Part shown: one piece after another, positions 10,611 through 19,359 of the stretch | Numbering within the stretch: position 1 is the first letter of the stretch | How the letters are laid out: every line of letters begins with the position of its first letter | Origin: Pseudomonas sp. R-28-1W-6 | Lineage (GTDB): Bacteria > Pseudomonadota > Gammaproteobacteria > Pseudomonadales > Pseudomonadaceae | Assembly: GCF_009799925.1 (NCBI RefSeq) | Contig: NZ_WELK01000001.1 | Coordinates: forward strand, 496,001-560,000 | DNA length: 64,000 nt | Reading direction: 5' to 3' | The notes under the pieces: generated by a model | Database searches by the model: none | Told to the model about the DNA's origin: nothing | What the model saw: the letters and a program-made list of their open reading frames with translations, nothing else | Made by a program: the position numbers and the translations under genes

Positions 10611-12659
10611 GTGTCCGCCAGCAATCCCCTCCTGCAAGATTTCGACCTGCCGCCCTACTCCGCGATCAAGCCCGAGCATGTCGAGCCGGCCATCGACAGC
10701 ATCCTCGCCGACAGCCGCGCGGCGCTGGTTTCCATCCTCGAAAGCCAGCGCGCCGCGCCGAGCTGGGACGGCCTGGTGCTGGCCCTGGACGAGCTGAACG
10801 CGCGCCTGGGTCGGGCCTGGAGCCCGGTCAGCCATCTCAATGCGGTGTGCAACAACGCCGAGCTGCGCGCGGCCTACGAGGCCTGCCTGCCCAAGCTGTC
10901 CGAGTACTGGACCGAGATGGGCCAGAACAAGCCGCTGTTCCAGGCCTATGAGGCGCTGGCTGGCAGCCCGGCCGCCGCCGGCTTCGACGTGGCGCAAAAG
11001 ACCATCCTCGAACACGCCCTGCGCGACTTCCGCCTGTCCGGTATCGACCTGCCGGCCGCCGAGCAGAAGCGCTACGGCGAGATCCAGATGAAGCTGTCCG
11101 AGCTGACCAGCACATTCTCCAACCAGCTGCTCGACGCCACCCAGGCCTGGACCAAGCACGTCACCGATGAAGCCGCCCTGGCCGGCCTCACCGACTCGGC
11201 CAAGGCGCAGATGGCCCAGGCCGCCGCCGCCAAGGGCCTGGACGGCTGGCTGATCAGCCTGGAGTTCCCCAGCTACTTCGCGGTGATGACCTACGCCGAC
11301 GACCGCGCCCTGCGCGAAGAGGTCTACGCCGCCTACTGCACCCGCGCCTCCGACCAGGGGCCGAATGCCGGCCAGTTCGACAACGGCCCGCTGATGGCCG
11401 AGATTCTCGACCTGCGCCAGGAACTGGCCCGCCTGCTCGGCTTCGCCCATTACAGCGAACTGTCGCTGGCCAGCAAGATGGCCGAAAATACCGACCAGGT
11501 TCTGCATTTTCTCCGTGACCTGGCCGTGCGCAGCAAGCCCTTCGCCGTCCAGGACCTGCAGGAACTGAAAGCCTTCGCCGCCGAGCAGGGCTGCGCCGAT
11601 CTGCAGAGCTGGGACGTCGGTTACTACAGCGAGAAGCTGCGCGAGCAGCGCTACAGCATTTCCCAGGAGCAGGTGCGCGCCTGGTTCCCCATCGACAAGG
11701 TGCTGAGCGGCCTGTTCGCCATAGTCCAGAAGCTCTACGGCATCCAGATCAAGGAACTGTCCGGCTTCGACAGCTGGCACCCGGATGTGCGCCTGTTCGA
11801 GATTGAGGAGAACGGCCAGCACGTCGGGCGCTTCTTCTTCGACCTCTACGCCCGCGCCAACAAGCGTGGCGGCGCCTGGATGGACGGCGCCCGCGACAAG
11901 CGGCGTGCCGCCGATGGCCAGCTGATCAGCCCGGTGGCCAACCTGGTGTGCAACTTCACCCCGGCCTCCCTCGGCAAGCCGGCGCTGCTGACCCACGACG
12001 AAGTCACCACCCTGTTCCACGAGTTCGGCCACGGCCTGCACCACCTGCTGACCCGCGTCGAGCACGCCGGCGCGTCCGGCATCAACGGCGTGGCCTGGGA
12101 CGCGGTGGAGCTGCCCAGCCAGTTCATGGAGAACTGGTGCTGGGAGCCCGAGGGCCTGGCGCTGATCTCCGGCCACTACGAGACCGGCGAGCCGCTGCCG
12201 CAAGACCTGCTGGACAAGATGCTGGCGGCGAAGAACTTCCAGTCCGGGCTGATGATGGTGCGCCAGCTGGAGTTCAGCCTGTTCGACTTCGAACTGCACG
12301 CCAGCCATGGCGACGGCCGCAGCGTGCTGGAGGTGCTCGAAGGCATCCGCGCCGAGGTCTCGGTGCTGCGCCCGCCGGCCTACAACCGCTTCGCCAACAG
12401 CTTCGCGCACATCTTCGCCGGCGGTTACGCGGCCGGTTACTACAGCTACAAGTGGGCCGAGGTGCTGAGCGCCGACGCCTTCTCCCGGTTCGAGGAAGAG
12501 GGCGTGCTCAACCCCGCCACCGGCCGCGCCTTCCGCGAGGCGATCCTGGCCCGCGGCGGCTCTCAGGAGCCGATGCTGCTGTTCGTCGACTTCCGTGGCC
12601 GCGAGCCGAGCATCGATGCCTTGCTGCGCCACTCCGGTCTGAGCGGGGAGGCGGCATGA
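10611..12659 (+). CDS. prlC: Oligopeptidase A (M3 metallopeptidase)
   Basis: Cytoplasmic zinc endopeptidase that degrades peptides, including cleaved signal peptides. The 682-residue product has the HEFGH zinc motif at about residue 470, within TLFHEFGHGLHHLLTRVEH, and the downstream ligand region in DAVELPSQFMENW. Translation starts at a GTG giving MSASNPLLQDFDLPPYSAI, the typical N-terminus. The stop codon overlaps the yheV ATG by four bases. Confidence 0.96.
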   Translation: MSASNPLLQDFDLPPYSAIKPEHVEPAIDSILADSRAALVSILESQRAAPSWDGLVLALDELNARLGRAWSPVSHLNAVCNNAELRAAYEACLPKLSEYWTEMGQNKPLFQAYEALAGSPAAAGFDVAQKTILEHALRDFRLSGIDLPAAEQKRYGEIQMKLSELTSTFSNQLLDATQAWTKHVTDEAALAGLTDSAKAQMAQAAAAKGLDGWLISLEFPSYFAVMTYADDRALREEVYAAYCTRASDQGPNAGQFDNGPLMAEILDLRQELARLLGFAHYSELSLASKMAENTDQVLHFLRDLAVRSKPFAVQDLQELKAFAAEQGCADLQSWDVGYYSEKLREQRYSISQEQVRAWFPIDKVLSGLFAIVQKLYGIQIKELSGFDSWHPDVRLFEIEENGQHVGRFFFDLYARANKRGGAWMDGARDKRRAADGQLISPVANLVCNFTPASLGKPALLTHDEVTTLFHEFGHGLHHLLTRVEHAGASGINGVAWDAVELPSQFMENWCWEPEGLALISGHYETGEPLPQDLLDKMLAAKNFQSGLMMVRQLEFSLFDFELHASHGDGRSVLEVLEGIRAEVSVLRPPAYNRFANSFAHIFAGGYAAGYYSYKWAEVLSADAFSRFEEEGVLNPATGRAFREAILARGGSQEPMLLFVDFRGREPSIDALLRHSGLSGEAA

Positions 12660-12922
12660 GCACCCTGAAGAAGCGGTTTATCGCCGGCGCCGTGTGCCCG
12701 GCCTGCAGCGCCATGGACACCATCCAGATGTGGGACGTGGACGGCACGCCGAACCGCGAGTGCGTGGCCTGCGGCTTCGGCGACACCCTGGACGCCCAGG
12801 GCAACTCGATCCCCCGCGAGCTGCCGACCCGGGTCAACAAGAGCGCGGCCAAGCCGGCCAACCCCAAGGTGCAGGCGGTGCAGTTCTTCCCCAACCCGAA
12901 GCTGAAGAAGCCCAGCGAGTAA
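12656..12922 (+). CDS. yheV: YheV family putative zinc ribbon protein
   Basis: 88-residue protein with two Cys pairs, CPACSAMD and CVACGFG, which probably hold one zinc. It has a basic, lysine/proline-rich C-terminus (NPKLKKPSE). It is translationally coupled to prlC (ATGA overlap), the same neighbour as in gammaproteobacteria generally. The molecular function is unknown. Confidence 0.88.
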   Translation: MSTLKKRFIAGAVCPACSAMDTIQMWDVDGTPNRECVACGFGDTLDAQGNSIPRELPTRVNKSAAKPANPKVQAVQFFPNPKLKKPSE

Positions 12923-12975
12923 CTTTCCCGCGGCCATGAAGGGGTGGCCGCGATGTAGGGTCGGCCGGCTCTTGC

Positions 12976-13038
12976 GTAGGGTGCGCTGTGCGCACCAGAG
13001 GCCTGTGCGGGGTTGGTGGTGCGCGCGGCGCACCCTAC
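12976..13038. repeat. GTAGGGTGCGC palindromic repeat, copy 1
   Basis: A 63-base element with inverted ends GTAGGGTGCGC / GCGCACCCTAC and an inner GTGCGCACC. It is followed at 13046-13059 by CGTCAACAGGCTCT, which resembles the right end of the other repeat family (CGTGAACAGGTTCT). Confidence 0.8.
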
Positions 13039-13098
13039 GGGAGCTCGTCAACAGGCTCTAAGAAACCCGCAAAGTAACTTCCGGACGGTACTGCCGCC

Positions 13099-13140
13099 CT
13101 CGACAGATAGCTGTATATTCATACAGTTATCTGTCGAGGG
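13099..13140 (+). promoter_or_regulatory. LexA box inside a 42-base palindrome
   Basis: CTGTATATTCATACAG at 13111-13126 matches the SOS consensus CTG-N10-CAG. It is the centre of a larger near-perfect palindrome whose outer arms are CCTCGACAGATA and TATCTGTCGAGG. It ends 8 bases before the radical SAM ATG, so the LexA site would overlap or closely follow the promoter. I recall the P. aeruginosa homologue (PA0069) as part of the LexA regulon. Confidence 0.85.
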
Positions 13141-13147
13141 CCTTGCC

Positions 13148-14206
13148 ATGTCTACCCCCCTGCCACCGCGCGGTCGCGGCACCGCCAGCAACCCGCACAA
13201 CCGCTTCGCGGCGCAGCGCATCATCGCCACGGACGACGGCTGGTTCCAGGAAGTGCCGCCCAGTCGCGCCACCGAGGTGCGGGTGGAAATGGCCAAGAGC
13301 ATCATCAGCCGCAACCAGTCGCCGGACCTGCCGTTCGACCGTTCGCTCAATGCCTACCGCGGCTGCGAACACGGTTGCATCTACTGCTATGCGCGGCCCA
13401 GCCATGCCTACTGGGACCTGTCGCCGGGCATCGACTTCGAGACCAAGCTGATCGCCAAGCGCAACGCGCCGGCCCTGCTCGAACAGCAGCTGAGCAAGCC
13501 CGGCTACGTCTGCGCGCCGATCGCCCTGGGCAGCAACACCGACCCCTATCAGCCGATCGAGCGCGAGCACCAGCTGACCCGCCGTTGCCTGGAAGTGCTG
13601 CTGCGCTATGGCCACCCACTGACCATCGTCACCAAGGGCGCGCTGATCCTGCGCGACCTCGACCTGCTGAGCCAACTGGCCGAGCGCCGCCTGGTCGCGG
13701 TGTATATCAGCCTGACCACCCTGGATGACGCGCTCAAGCGCATTCTCGAACCGCGTGCCGCCGCCCCCTCCGCGCGTTTGCGGACGATCCGCGTGCTGCG
13801 CGAAAACAGGATTCCGGTGGGCGTGCTGTGCTCGCCGATGATCCCGATGATCAACGACATGGAGCTGGAGAGCCTGCTGGAAGCGGCCAAGCAGGCCGGC
13901 GCGCAGAGTGCCAACTACATGCTGCTGCGCCTGCCGCGGGAGGTGGCACCGCTGTTCGAGGAATGGTTGCAGGCCCATCACCCGCAACGCGCCGAGCATG
14001 TGCTGAGCCTGATCCGCCAGAGCCGCGGCGGCGAGCTGTACGACAGCCGCTTCGGTCAGCGCTTCCGCGGCCAGGGGGTGTTCGCCGAGCTGCTGGCCCA
14101 GCGTTTCCAGCTGGCGCTCAAGCGCCTGGGGCTGAATCGGCGCGAGGGTTTCGGCCTCGACTGCAGCCAGTTCGCCCCGCCCGGCGGGCAGTTGTCTCTA
14201 CTGTAA
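13148..14206 (+). CDS. PA0069-family radical SAM protein, SOS-regulated
   Basis: 352-residue radical SAM protein. The 4Fe-4S-binding CxxxCxxC motif is Cys73-Cys77-Cys80 in YRGCEHGCIYCYARPSH, and the rest is a partial TIM barrel (LGSNTDPYQPIE, HPLTIVTKGALILRDLDLL, YISLTTLD). It resembles the Rv2578c/SplB-like group, but the substrate is not established. The LexA box directly upstream indicates induction by DNA damage, which favours a repair or nucleotide role. The ATG at 13148 is the first after the palindrome. There is no clear operon partner. Confidence 0.9.
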   Translation: MSTPLPPRGRGTASNPHNRFAAQRIIATDDGWFQEVPPSRATEVRVEMAKSIISRNQSPDLPFDRSLNAYRGCEHGCIYCYARPSHAYWDLSPGIDFETKLIAKRNAPALLEQQLSKPGYVCAPIALGSNTDPYQPIEREHQLTRRCLEVLLRYGHPLTIVTKGALILRDLDLLSQLAERRLVAVYISLTTLDDALKRILEPRAAAPSARLRTIRVLRENRIPVGVLCSPMIPMINDMELESLLEAAKQAGAQSANYMLLRLPREVAPLFEEWLQAHHPQRAEHVLSLIRQSRGGELYDSRFGQRFRGQGVFAELLAQRFQLALKRLGLNRREGFGLDCSQFAPPGGQLSLL

Positions 14207-14290
14207 TTTGTGACTATTCGCGGCTGGCGGCTGTCCGCATGCCAGGTCGATAATTCGCCCAGCGCAACGGTTCAGCATGAGGTAGACGCA

Positions 14291-15016
14291 ATGCCCTACA
14301 AGCACAACGCCATTCCCCTGCAGGCGCGCACCGCGCCGGAAAGCGCCGACGAGGCGCTGAGCGCCATAGTCGGCGGCTTCAAGCGCTTCCGCAGCGAGGT
14401 CTTCCCGCAGCAGGAAGAGCTGTTCAAGGCCCTGGCCAGCGCGCAGAACCCGCGCGCTATGTTCATCACCTGCGCCGACTCGCGCATCGTCCCCGAACTG
14501 ATCACCCAGAGCGCGCCGGGCGACCTGTTCGTCACCCGCAACGTCGGCAACGTGGTGCCGCCCTACGGGCAGATGATGGGCGGCGTTTCCACCGCCATCG
14601 AGTACGCGGTGCTGGCCCTGGGCGTGCAGCACATCATCGTCTGCGGCCATTCCGACTGCGGTGCGATGAAGGCGGTGCTGGCCCCCGAGACCCTGGAGCA
14701 GATGCCCACGGTCAAGGCCTGGCTGCGCCACAGCGAGGTGGCGCTCAGGGTGGTCGAGGAGAACTGCACCTGCAACGGCCACGACACCCTGGGCATCCTC
14801 ACCGAGGAGAACGTGATCGCCCAGCTCAACCACCTGTGCACCCACCCCTCGGTCGCGGCCAGGCTGGCCAGCGGCCAACTGTTCATCCACGGCTGGGTGT
14901 ACGACATCGAGAGCAGCGCGATCCGTGCCTATGATGCCAAGAGCGGGGGCTTCCTGCCGCTGGATGGCGAGGTGGTGCCGATGGCCACGCCCAAGGCGCG
15001 CTACCCGGCGCAGTGA
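14291..15016 (+). CDS. Beta-class carbonic anhydrase
   Basis: Interconverts CO2 and bicarbonate; cytoplasmic zinc enzyme. The 241-residue protein has all ligands: Cys61, Asp63 and Arg65 (CADSR), His120 and Cys123 (CGHSDCG). The segment VTRNVGNVVPPYG is typical of the family. In P. aeruginosa the homologue lies near the cox genes, as here, but the sulfate transporter I recall beside it is absent. A hairpin terminator follows the stop. Confidence 0.95.
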   Translation: MPYKHNAIPLQARTAPESADEALSAIVGGFKRFRSEVFPQQEELFKALASAQNPRAMFITCADSRIVPELITQSAPGDLFVTRNVGNVVPPYGQMMGGVSTAIEYAVLALGVQHIIVCGHSDCGAMKAVLAPETLEQMPTVKAWLRHSEVALRVVEENCTCNGHDTLGILTEENVIAQLNHLCTHPSVAARLASGQLFIHGWVYDIESSAIRAYDAKSGGFLPLDGEVVPMATPKARYPAQ

Positions 15017-15021
15017 AACGA

Positions 15022-15045
15022 CAAGGCCCGCGCATGCGGGCCTTG
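15022..15045. terminator. Hairpin between convergent genes
   Basis: CAAGGCCCGC and GCGGGCCTTG form a 10-bp stem with a 4-base loop between two convergent genes. The T-tract is short, so termination in either direction is likely but not strong. Confidence 0.65.
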
Positions 15046-15062
15046 TTGCATCTGGCGCGTGA

Positions 15063-15704
15063 TCAGGCCGGCAGGCCCAGCTCCACGCCCAGCTGGCGCG
15101 ACAGGCACGGCCAGCTCTGCCAGGCCGCCAGGGTCTGCGGGCTGCTCAGGCGGGCGCGGTAGTCCTGCACCGAACTCTGCTGGAACACGCGGTCATCCAG
15201 CAGCCCGTCCATGGCGTGCCGCACCGCTTCGTCCAGCTGGTTGGCGAAGGGCTCGCCGATCAGCTGGTGGGCGATCAGGTTGGCCACCGTGGTATCCAGC
15301 GGGATCAGCGGCTGGCCGAGGTGGGTGATGTAGCGGTCGTTGACCTCCTCGACCAGGCGGTGGGCCAGGTAGGATTCGTCGAGCAGGGCATCCAGGCCCT
15401 GATGGCCCTCCATGACGCTTGGCGGGCTGAGGAAGAACTGCTCGGCCAGCTTCAGCACCGGCTTGATCTGCTCCTCGATGCCGGCTTCGCGGGCCACGCT
15501 GTTGGCTGCGTCGAGCACGTCCGGTACCTGCTCGATATAGGCGGCGACGAAGCGTTCGAGCACGCCGCGGGCGTCACTGGCCGGCAGCTGGATGCTCGGA
15601 TGCAGCTTGGCCAGCTGGCCTTGCAGCTGTCGCGCCAGGGCGCCGCTGTCGGCCTCATGGGCGAGGGCCTGTTGGATCTGTTCGCGCAGTGCGAGGGTAT
15701 TCAT
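15063..15704 (-). CDS. Conserved hypothetical protein (PA0104-like position)
   Basis: 213-residue soluble, mostly helical protein without signal peptide or cysteine motif. Visible phrases are FVAAYIEQVPDVLDAANSVAREAG and PLIPLDTTVANLIAHQLIGEPFANQLDEAV. The start at 15704 follows AGGAG with 5-base spacing; a longer reading upstream has no ribosome binding site. It sits between the carbonic anhydrase and the cox operon, divergent from coxB, as I recall for the P. aeruginosa locus. Function not recognised. Confidence 0.75.
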   Translation of the reverse strand: MNTLALREQIQQALAHEADSGALARQLQGQLAKLHPSIQLPASDARGVLERFVAAYIEQVPDVLDAANSVAREAGIEEQIKPVLKLAEQFFLSPPSVMEGHQGLDALLDESYLAHRLVEEVNDRYITHLGQPLIPLDTTVANLIAHQLIGEPFANQLDEAVRHAMDGLLDDRVFQQSSVQDYRARLSSPQTLAAWQSWPCLSRQLGVELGLPA

Positions 15705-16076
15705 GACGGCTCCTGTGATGAGGACATGATTCAAACGAGAATTCACCTTAGCTCGCCAGGGGCGCTGACTAAGATCGGATTGTCATAATTATTAAATATT
15801 TATTCTACTCTGCTATATCAAGCGCCCCGCTCTAGGCCGCAGCCCTCGCCATTGCTGCCACTGCGGCCAAGGATAAATTTCCCGCGGCATTTTTCTGGCT
15901 GCGTTGTTATGTCGCAGCGGCTGTCTATACTCGAAATCGCAAGGCGTTACCTGATGGAACCGGACGGGCTGCGGCACGGAGAGGTTTCGACAGTTTCAGC
16001 CAGCCGTATTGGCAGTCGATCCCTTTGCCGCGGGCTTTGCCGGCGGGATAACAAGAAAAATTAAGGGGAACCCGCA
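15705..16076. other. Intergenic region upstream of coxB
   Basis: 372 bases without a convincing gene. An AT-rich stretch (about 15777-15825) lies between the two divergent genes. A hairpin GCTGCG/CGCAGC lies at about 15899-15918, overlapping the candidate coxB promoter. The last 60 bases hold an AGGGG ribosome binding site for coxB. A long 5' leader of about 140 bases is implied. Confidence 0.6.
15904..15931 (+). promoter_or_regulatory. Candidate RpoS-type promoter of the cox operon
   Basis: TTGTTA, 16-base spacer, then TATACT preceded by C, giving the CTATACT extended -10 preferred by RpoS. It lies about 140 bases upstream of coxB. I recall that P. aeruginosa caa3 oxidase genes are activated by RpoS under nutrient limitation, which fits. 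No other equally good -10 was seen in the region. Confidence 0.5.
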
Positions 16077-17201
16077 ATGATGCGACATCCACGAGTCTGG
16101 ATGGGCCTCCTGCTGTGGTTGGCATTTGGCTCGGCGCAGGCCGAGTGGGCAGTCAACATGCTGCCCGGCGCCACCGAGGTCAGCCGTTCAGTCTTCGACC
16201 TGCACATGATCATCTTCTGGATCTGCGTCGTGATCGGCGTGGTGGTCTTCGGTGCCATGTTCTGGTCGATGATCATCCACCGCCGCTCCACCGGCCAGGT
16301 CGCTGCCCACTTCCACGAAAGCACCACGGTGGAAATCCTCTGGACCGTGGTGCCGTTCGCGATCCTGGTGGTCATGGCGGTGCCGGCGACCAAGACCCTG
16401 ATCGACATCTACGACACCTCCGAGTCGGAGCTGGATATCCAGATCACCGGCTACCAGTGGAAGTGGCACTACAAGTACCTGGGCCAGGACGTCGAGTTCT
16501 TCAGCAACCTGGCCACGCCGAGCGCGCAGATCCACAACCAGGCGGAAAAAGGCGAGCACTACCTGCTCGAGGTGGACCAGCCGCTGGTGGTGCCGGTCGG
16601 CACCAAGGTGCGCTTCCTGATCACCGCTGCCGACGTGATTCACTCCTGGTGGGTGCCGGCCCTGGCGGTGAAGAAGGACGCCATCCCCGGCTTCGTCAAC
16701 GAGTCCTGGACGCGCATCGACAACCCCGGCATCTACCGTGGCCAGTGCACCGAGCTGTGCGGCAAGGATCACGGCTTCATGCCGGTGGTGGTGGAAGCCA
16801 AGAGCAAGGAAGACTTCGCCATCTGGCTGGCCGAGCGCAAGGCCGAGGCGGCCAAGGTCAAGGAGCTGACCAGCAAGGAATGGACCCGCGACGAGCTCTA
16901 CGCCCGTGGCGAGAAGGCCTACCAGACCACCTGCGCCGCCTGTCACCAGCCGACCGGCGAGGGCCTGCCGCCGATGTTCCCGGCGCTCAAGGGCTCGAAG
17001 ATCGCCACCGGCCCGGCCGCCGGCCATATCGGCATCGTGGTCAACGGCAAGCCGGGCACCTCCATGGCCGCCTTCGGCAAGCAACTCTCGGAAGTCGACA
17101 TCGCCGCGATCATCACCTACGAACGCAATGCCTGGGGCAATGCGGTGGGCGACATGGTCACGCCGAAAGACATCCTCGCGTTCAAACAGGCTCAGGAGTA
17201 A
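16077..17201 (+). CDS. coxB: caa3 cytochrome c oxidase subunit II
   Basis: Takes electrons from cytochrome c into the oxidase; inner membrane with a periplasmic CuA domain. The 374-residue protein has a signal peptide (to AQA, residue 22), two membrane helices (about 42-66 and 86-105), and CuA ligands His189, Cys224, Cys228, His232 and Met235. A C-terminal cytochrome c domain with heme motif CAACH at 286-290 makes this a caa3-type enzyme. Two adjacent ATGs exist; AGGGG is 8 bases before the first. It leads the coxBA-cox11-coxC operon. Confidence 0.97.
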   Translation: MMRHPRVWMGLLLWLAFGSAQAEWAVNMLPGATEVSRSVFDLHMIIFWICVVIGVVVFGAMFWSMIIHRRSTGQVAAHFHESTTVEILWTVVPFAILVVMAVPATKTLIDIYDTSESELDIQITGYQWKWHYKYLGQDVEFFSNLATPSAQIHNQAEKGEHYLLEVDQPLVVPVGTKVRFLITAADVIHSWWVPALAVKKDAIPGFVNESWTRIDNPGIYRGQCTELCGKDHGFMPVVVEAKSKEDFAIWLAERKAEAAKVKELTSKEWTRDELYARGEKAYQTTCAACHQPTGEGLPPMFPALKGSKIATGPAAGHIGIVVNGKPGTSMAAFGKQLSEVDIAAIITYERNAWGNAVGDMVTPKDILAFKQAQE

Positions 17202-17205
17202 GGAC

Positions 17206-18789
17206 ATGAGTGCAGTGATCGACCACGGTCATACTGACCACCACCATGGCCCGGCCAAGGGCCTGATGCGCTGGGTACTGACCACCAACCACAAAGACAT
17301 CGGCACCATGTACCTGTGGTTCAGTTTCATCATGTTCCTGCTCGGCGGCAGCATGGCCATGGTGATCCGCGCCGAGCTGTTCCAGCCGGGCCTGCAGATC
17401 GTGCAGCCGGAGTTCTTCAACCAGATGACCACCATGCACGGCCTGATCATGGTGTTCGGTGCGGTGATGCCGGCCTTCGTCGGCCTGGCCAACTGGATGA
17501 TCCCGCTGATGGTCGGCGCGCCGGACATGGCCCTGCCGCGGATGAACAACTTCAGCTTCTGGCTGCTGCCGGCGGCCTTCGGCATGCTGGTCAGCACCCT
17601 GTTCAGCGAAGGTGGCGGGCCCAACTTCGGCTGGACCTTCTACGCGCCGCTGTCGACAACCTACGCGCCGGAGTCGGTGACCTTCTTCATCTTCGCCGTG
17701 CACCTGATGGGCATCAGCTCGATCATGGGCGCGATCAACGTGATCGCCACCATCCTCAACCTGCGTGCCCCCGGCATGACCCTGATGAAGATGCCGCTGT
17801 TCGTCTGGACCTGGCTGATCACCGCCTTCCTGCTGATCGCGGTGATGCCGGTGCTGGCCGGCGTGGTGACCATGATGCTGATGGACATCCACTTCGGCAC
17901 CAGCTTCTTCAGCGCGGCCGGCGGCGGCGACCCGGTGCTGTTCCAGCACGTGTTCTGGTTCTTCGGCCACCCCGAGGTGTACATCATGATCCTGCCGGCC
18001 TTCGGCGCGGTCAGTTCGATCATCCCGGCCTTCGCGCGCAAGCCGCTGTTCGGCTACACCTCGATGGTCTATGCCACCGCCTCGATCGCCTTCCTGTCGT
18101 TCATCGTCTGGGCGCACCACATGTTCACCGTGGGCATCCCGCTGACCGGCGAACTGTTCTTCATGTACGCCACCATGCTGATCGCCGTGCCCACCGGGGT
18201 GAAGGTGTTCAACTGGGCCAGCACCATGTGGCAGGGCTCGATGACCTTCGAGACGCCGATGCTGTTCTCCGTGGCCTTCGTCATCCTGTTCACCATCGGC
18301 GGCTTCTCCGGGCTGATGCTGGCCATCGCCCCGGCGGACTTCCAGTACCACGACACCTACTTCGTGGTGGCGCACTTCCACTACGTGCTGGTGCCCGGCG
18401 CGATCTTCGGCATCTTCGCCTCGGCCTACTACTGGCTGCCGAAGTGGACCGGGCACATGTACGACGAGACCCTCGGCAAGCTGCACTTCTGGATGAGCTT
18501 CATCGGCATGAACCTGGCGTTCTTCCCCATGCACTTCGTCGGCCTGGCCGGCATGCCGCGGCGCATCCCCGACTACAACCTGCAGTTCGCCGACTTCAAC
18601 ATGATCTCGTCGATCGGCGCGTTCACCTTCGGGGCAACGCAATTCTTGTTCCTGTTCATCGTCATCAAGTGCATCCGTGGCGGCAAACCGGCCCCGGCCA
18701 AGCCCTGGGACGGCGCCGAGGGGCTGGAGTGGACGGTGCCGTCGCCGGCGCCCTACCACACCTTCACCACCCCGCCGGACGTGAAGTAG
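17206..18789 (+). CDS. coxA: Cytochrome c oxidase subunit I
   Basis: Catalytic subunit that reduces O2 to water and pumps protons, carrying heme a, heme a3 and CuB. The 527-residue protein has about 12 membrane helices. The low-spin heme His is in TMHGLIMVFG, the CuB His-Tyr pair in HPEVYIMILP, the two CuB histidines in WAHHMFTVG, and the heme histidines in VVAHFHYVL. A His-rich N-terminus (HGHTDHHHG) precedes the first helix. It starts 4 bases after the coxB stop, with AGGA just before. Confidence 0.98.
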   Translation: MSAVIDHGHTDHHHGPAKGLMRWVLTTNHKDIGTMYLWFSFIMFLLGGSMAMVIRAELFQPGLQIVQPEFFNQMTTMHGLIMVFGAVMPAFVGLANWMIPLMVGAPDMALPRMNNFSFWLLPAAFGMLVSTLFSEGGGPNFGWTFYAPLSTTYAPESVTFFIFAVHLMGISSIMGAINVIATILNLRAPGMTLMKMPLFVWTWLITAFLLIAVMPVLAGVVTMMLMDIHFGTSFFSAAGGGDPVLFQHVFWFFGHPEVYIMILPAFGAVSSIIPAFARKPLFGYTSMVYATASIAFLSFIVWAHHMFTVGIPLTGELFFMYATMLIAVPTGVKVFNWASTMWQGSMTFETPMLFSVAFVILFTIGGFSGLMLAIAPADFQYHDTYFVVAHFHYVLVPGAIFGIFASAYYWLPKWTGHMYDETLGKLHFWMSFIGMNLAFFPMHFVGLAGMPRRIPDYNLQFADFNMISSIGAFTFGATQFLFLFIVIKCIRGGKPAPAKPWDGAEGLEWTVPSPAPYHTFTTPPDVK

Positions 18790-18799
18790 GAGCGCCGCC

Positions 18800-19348
18800 G
18801 TGAGCGAAGCCCTGGCTACCCGTCGCCTGATCGTCCGCCTGCTGGCGGTGGTGGTCGGCATGTTCGCCTTCGGCTTCGCCCTGGTGCCGATCTACGACGT
18901 GATGTGCCAGGCCTTCGGCATCAACGGCAAGACCGCCGGGGCCTACCAGGGCGGACAGGTGGTGGACGAGCAGCGCCAGGTGCGCGTGCAGTTTCTCGCC
19001 ACCAATGCCGCCGACATGGTCTGGGAATTCCGCGCCAAGGCGGATGACCTGGTGGTGCATCCGGGGGCCAGCAACGAGATGCTGTTCGTCGCCTACAACC
19101 CCACCGACAAGCCGATGACCGCCCAGGCCGTGCCCAGCGTGGCGCCGTCCAAGGCGGCGGCGTTCTTCCACAAGACCGAGTGCTTCTGCTTCACCCAGCA
19201 GGTGCTGCAGCCTGGCGAGCGCATCGAGATGCCGGTGCGCTTCATCGTCGACCGCGACCTGCCCGCCGATGTGAAGCACCTGACGCTGGCCTACACCCTG
19301 TTCGATATCACTGCGGCGCAGGTTTCTGTGGCGCAGACGACTCCATAA
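18800..19348 (+). CDS. ctaG: Cytochrome c oxidase assembly protein Cox11/CtaG
   Basis: Delivers copper to CuB of subunit I; one membrane anchor with a periplasmic domain. The 182-residue protein has a helix at about residues 10-31 followed by YDVMCQAFGINGKT and the copper-binding CFCF motif at 128-131 (KTECFCFTQQ). It starts at GTG, 10 bases after coxA, with AGGAG upstream. In the operon it sits between subunits I and III, as usual. Confidence 0.95.
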   Translation: MSEALATRRLIVRLLAVVVGMFAFGFALVPIYDVMCQAFGINGKTAGAYQGGQVVDEQRQVRVQFLATNAADMVWEFRAKADDLVVHPGASNEMLFVAYNPTDKPMTAQAVPSVAPSKAAAFFHKTECFCFTQQVLQPGERIEMPVRFIVDRDLPADVKHLTLAYTLFDITAAQVSVAQTTP

Positions 19349-19359
19349 GGAGAACAACA

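Noticed and set aside
9927-12632. Long minus-strand open frame opposite prlC
   Set aside because: Shadow of prlC and the gamma carbonic anhydrase gene, both of which have clear family motifs.
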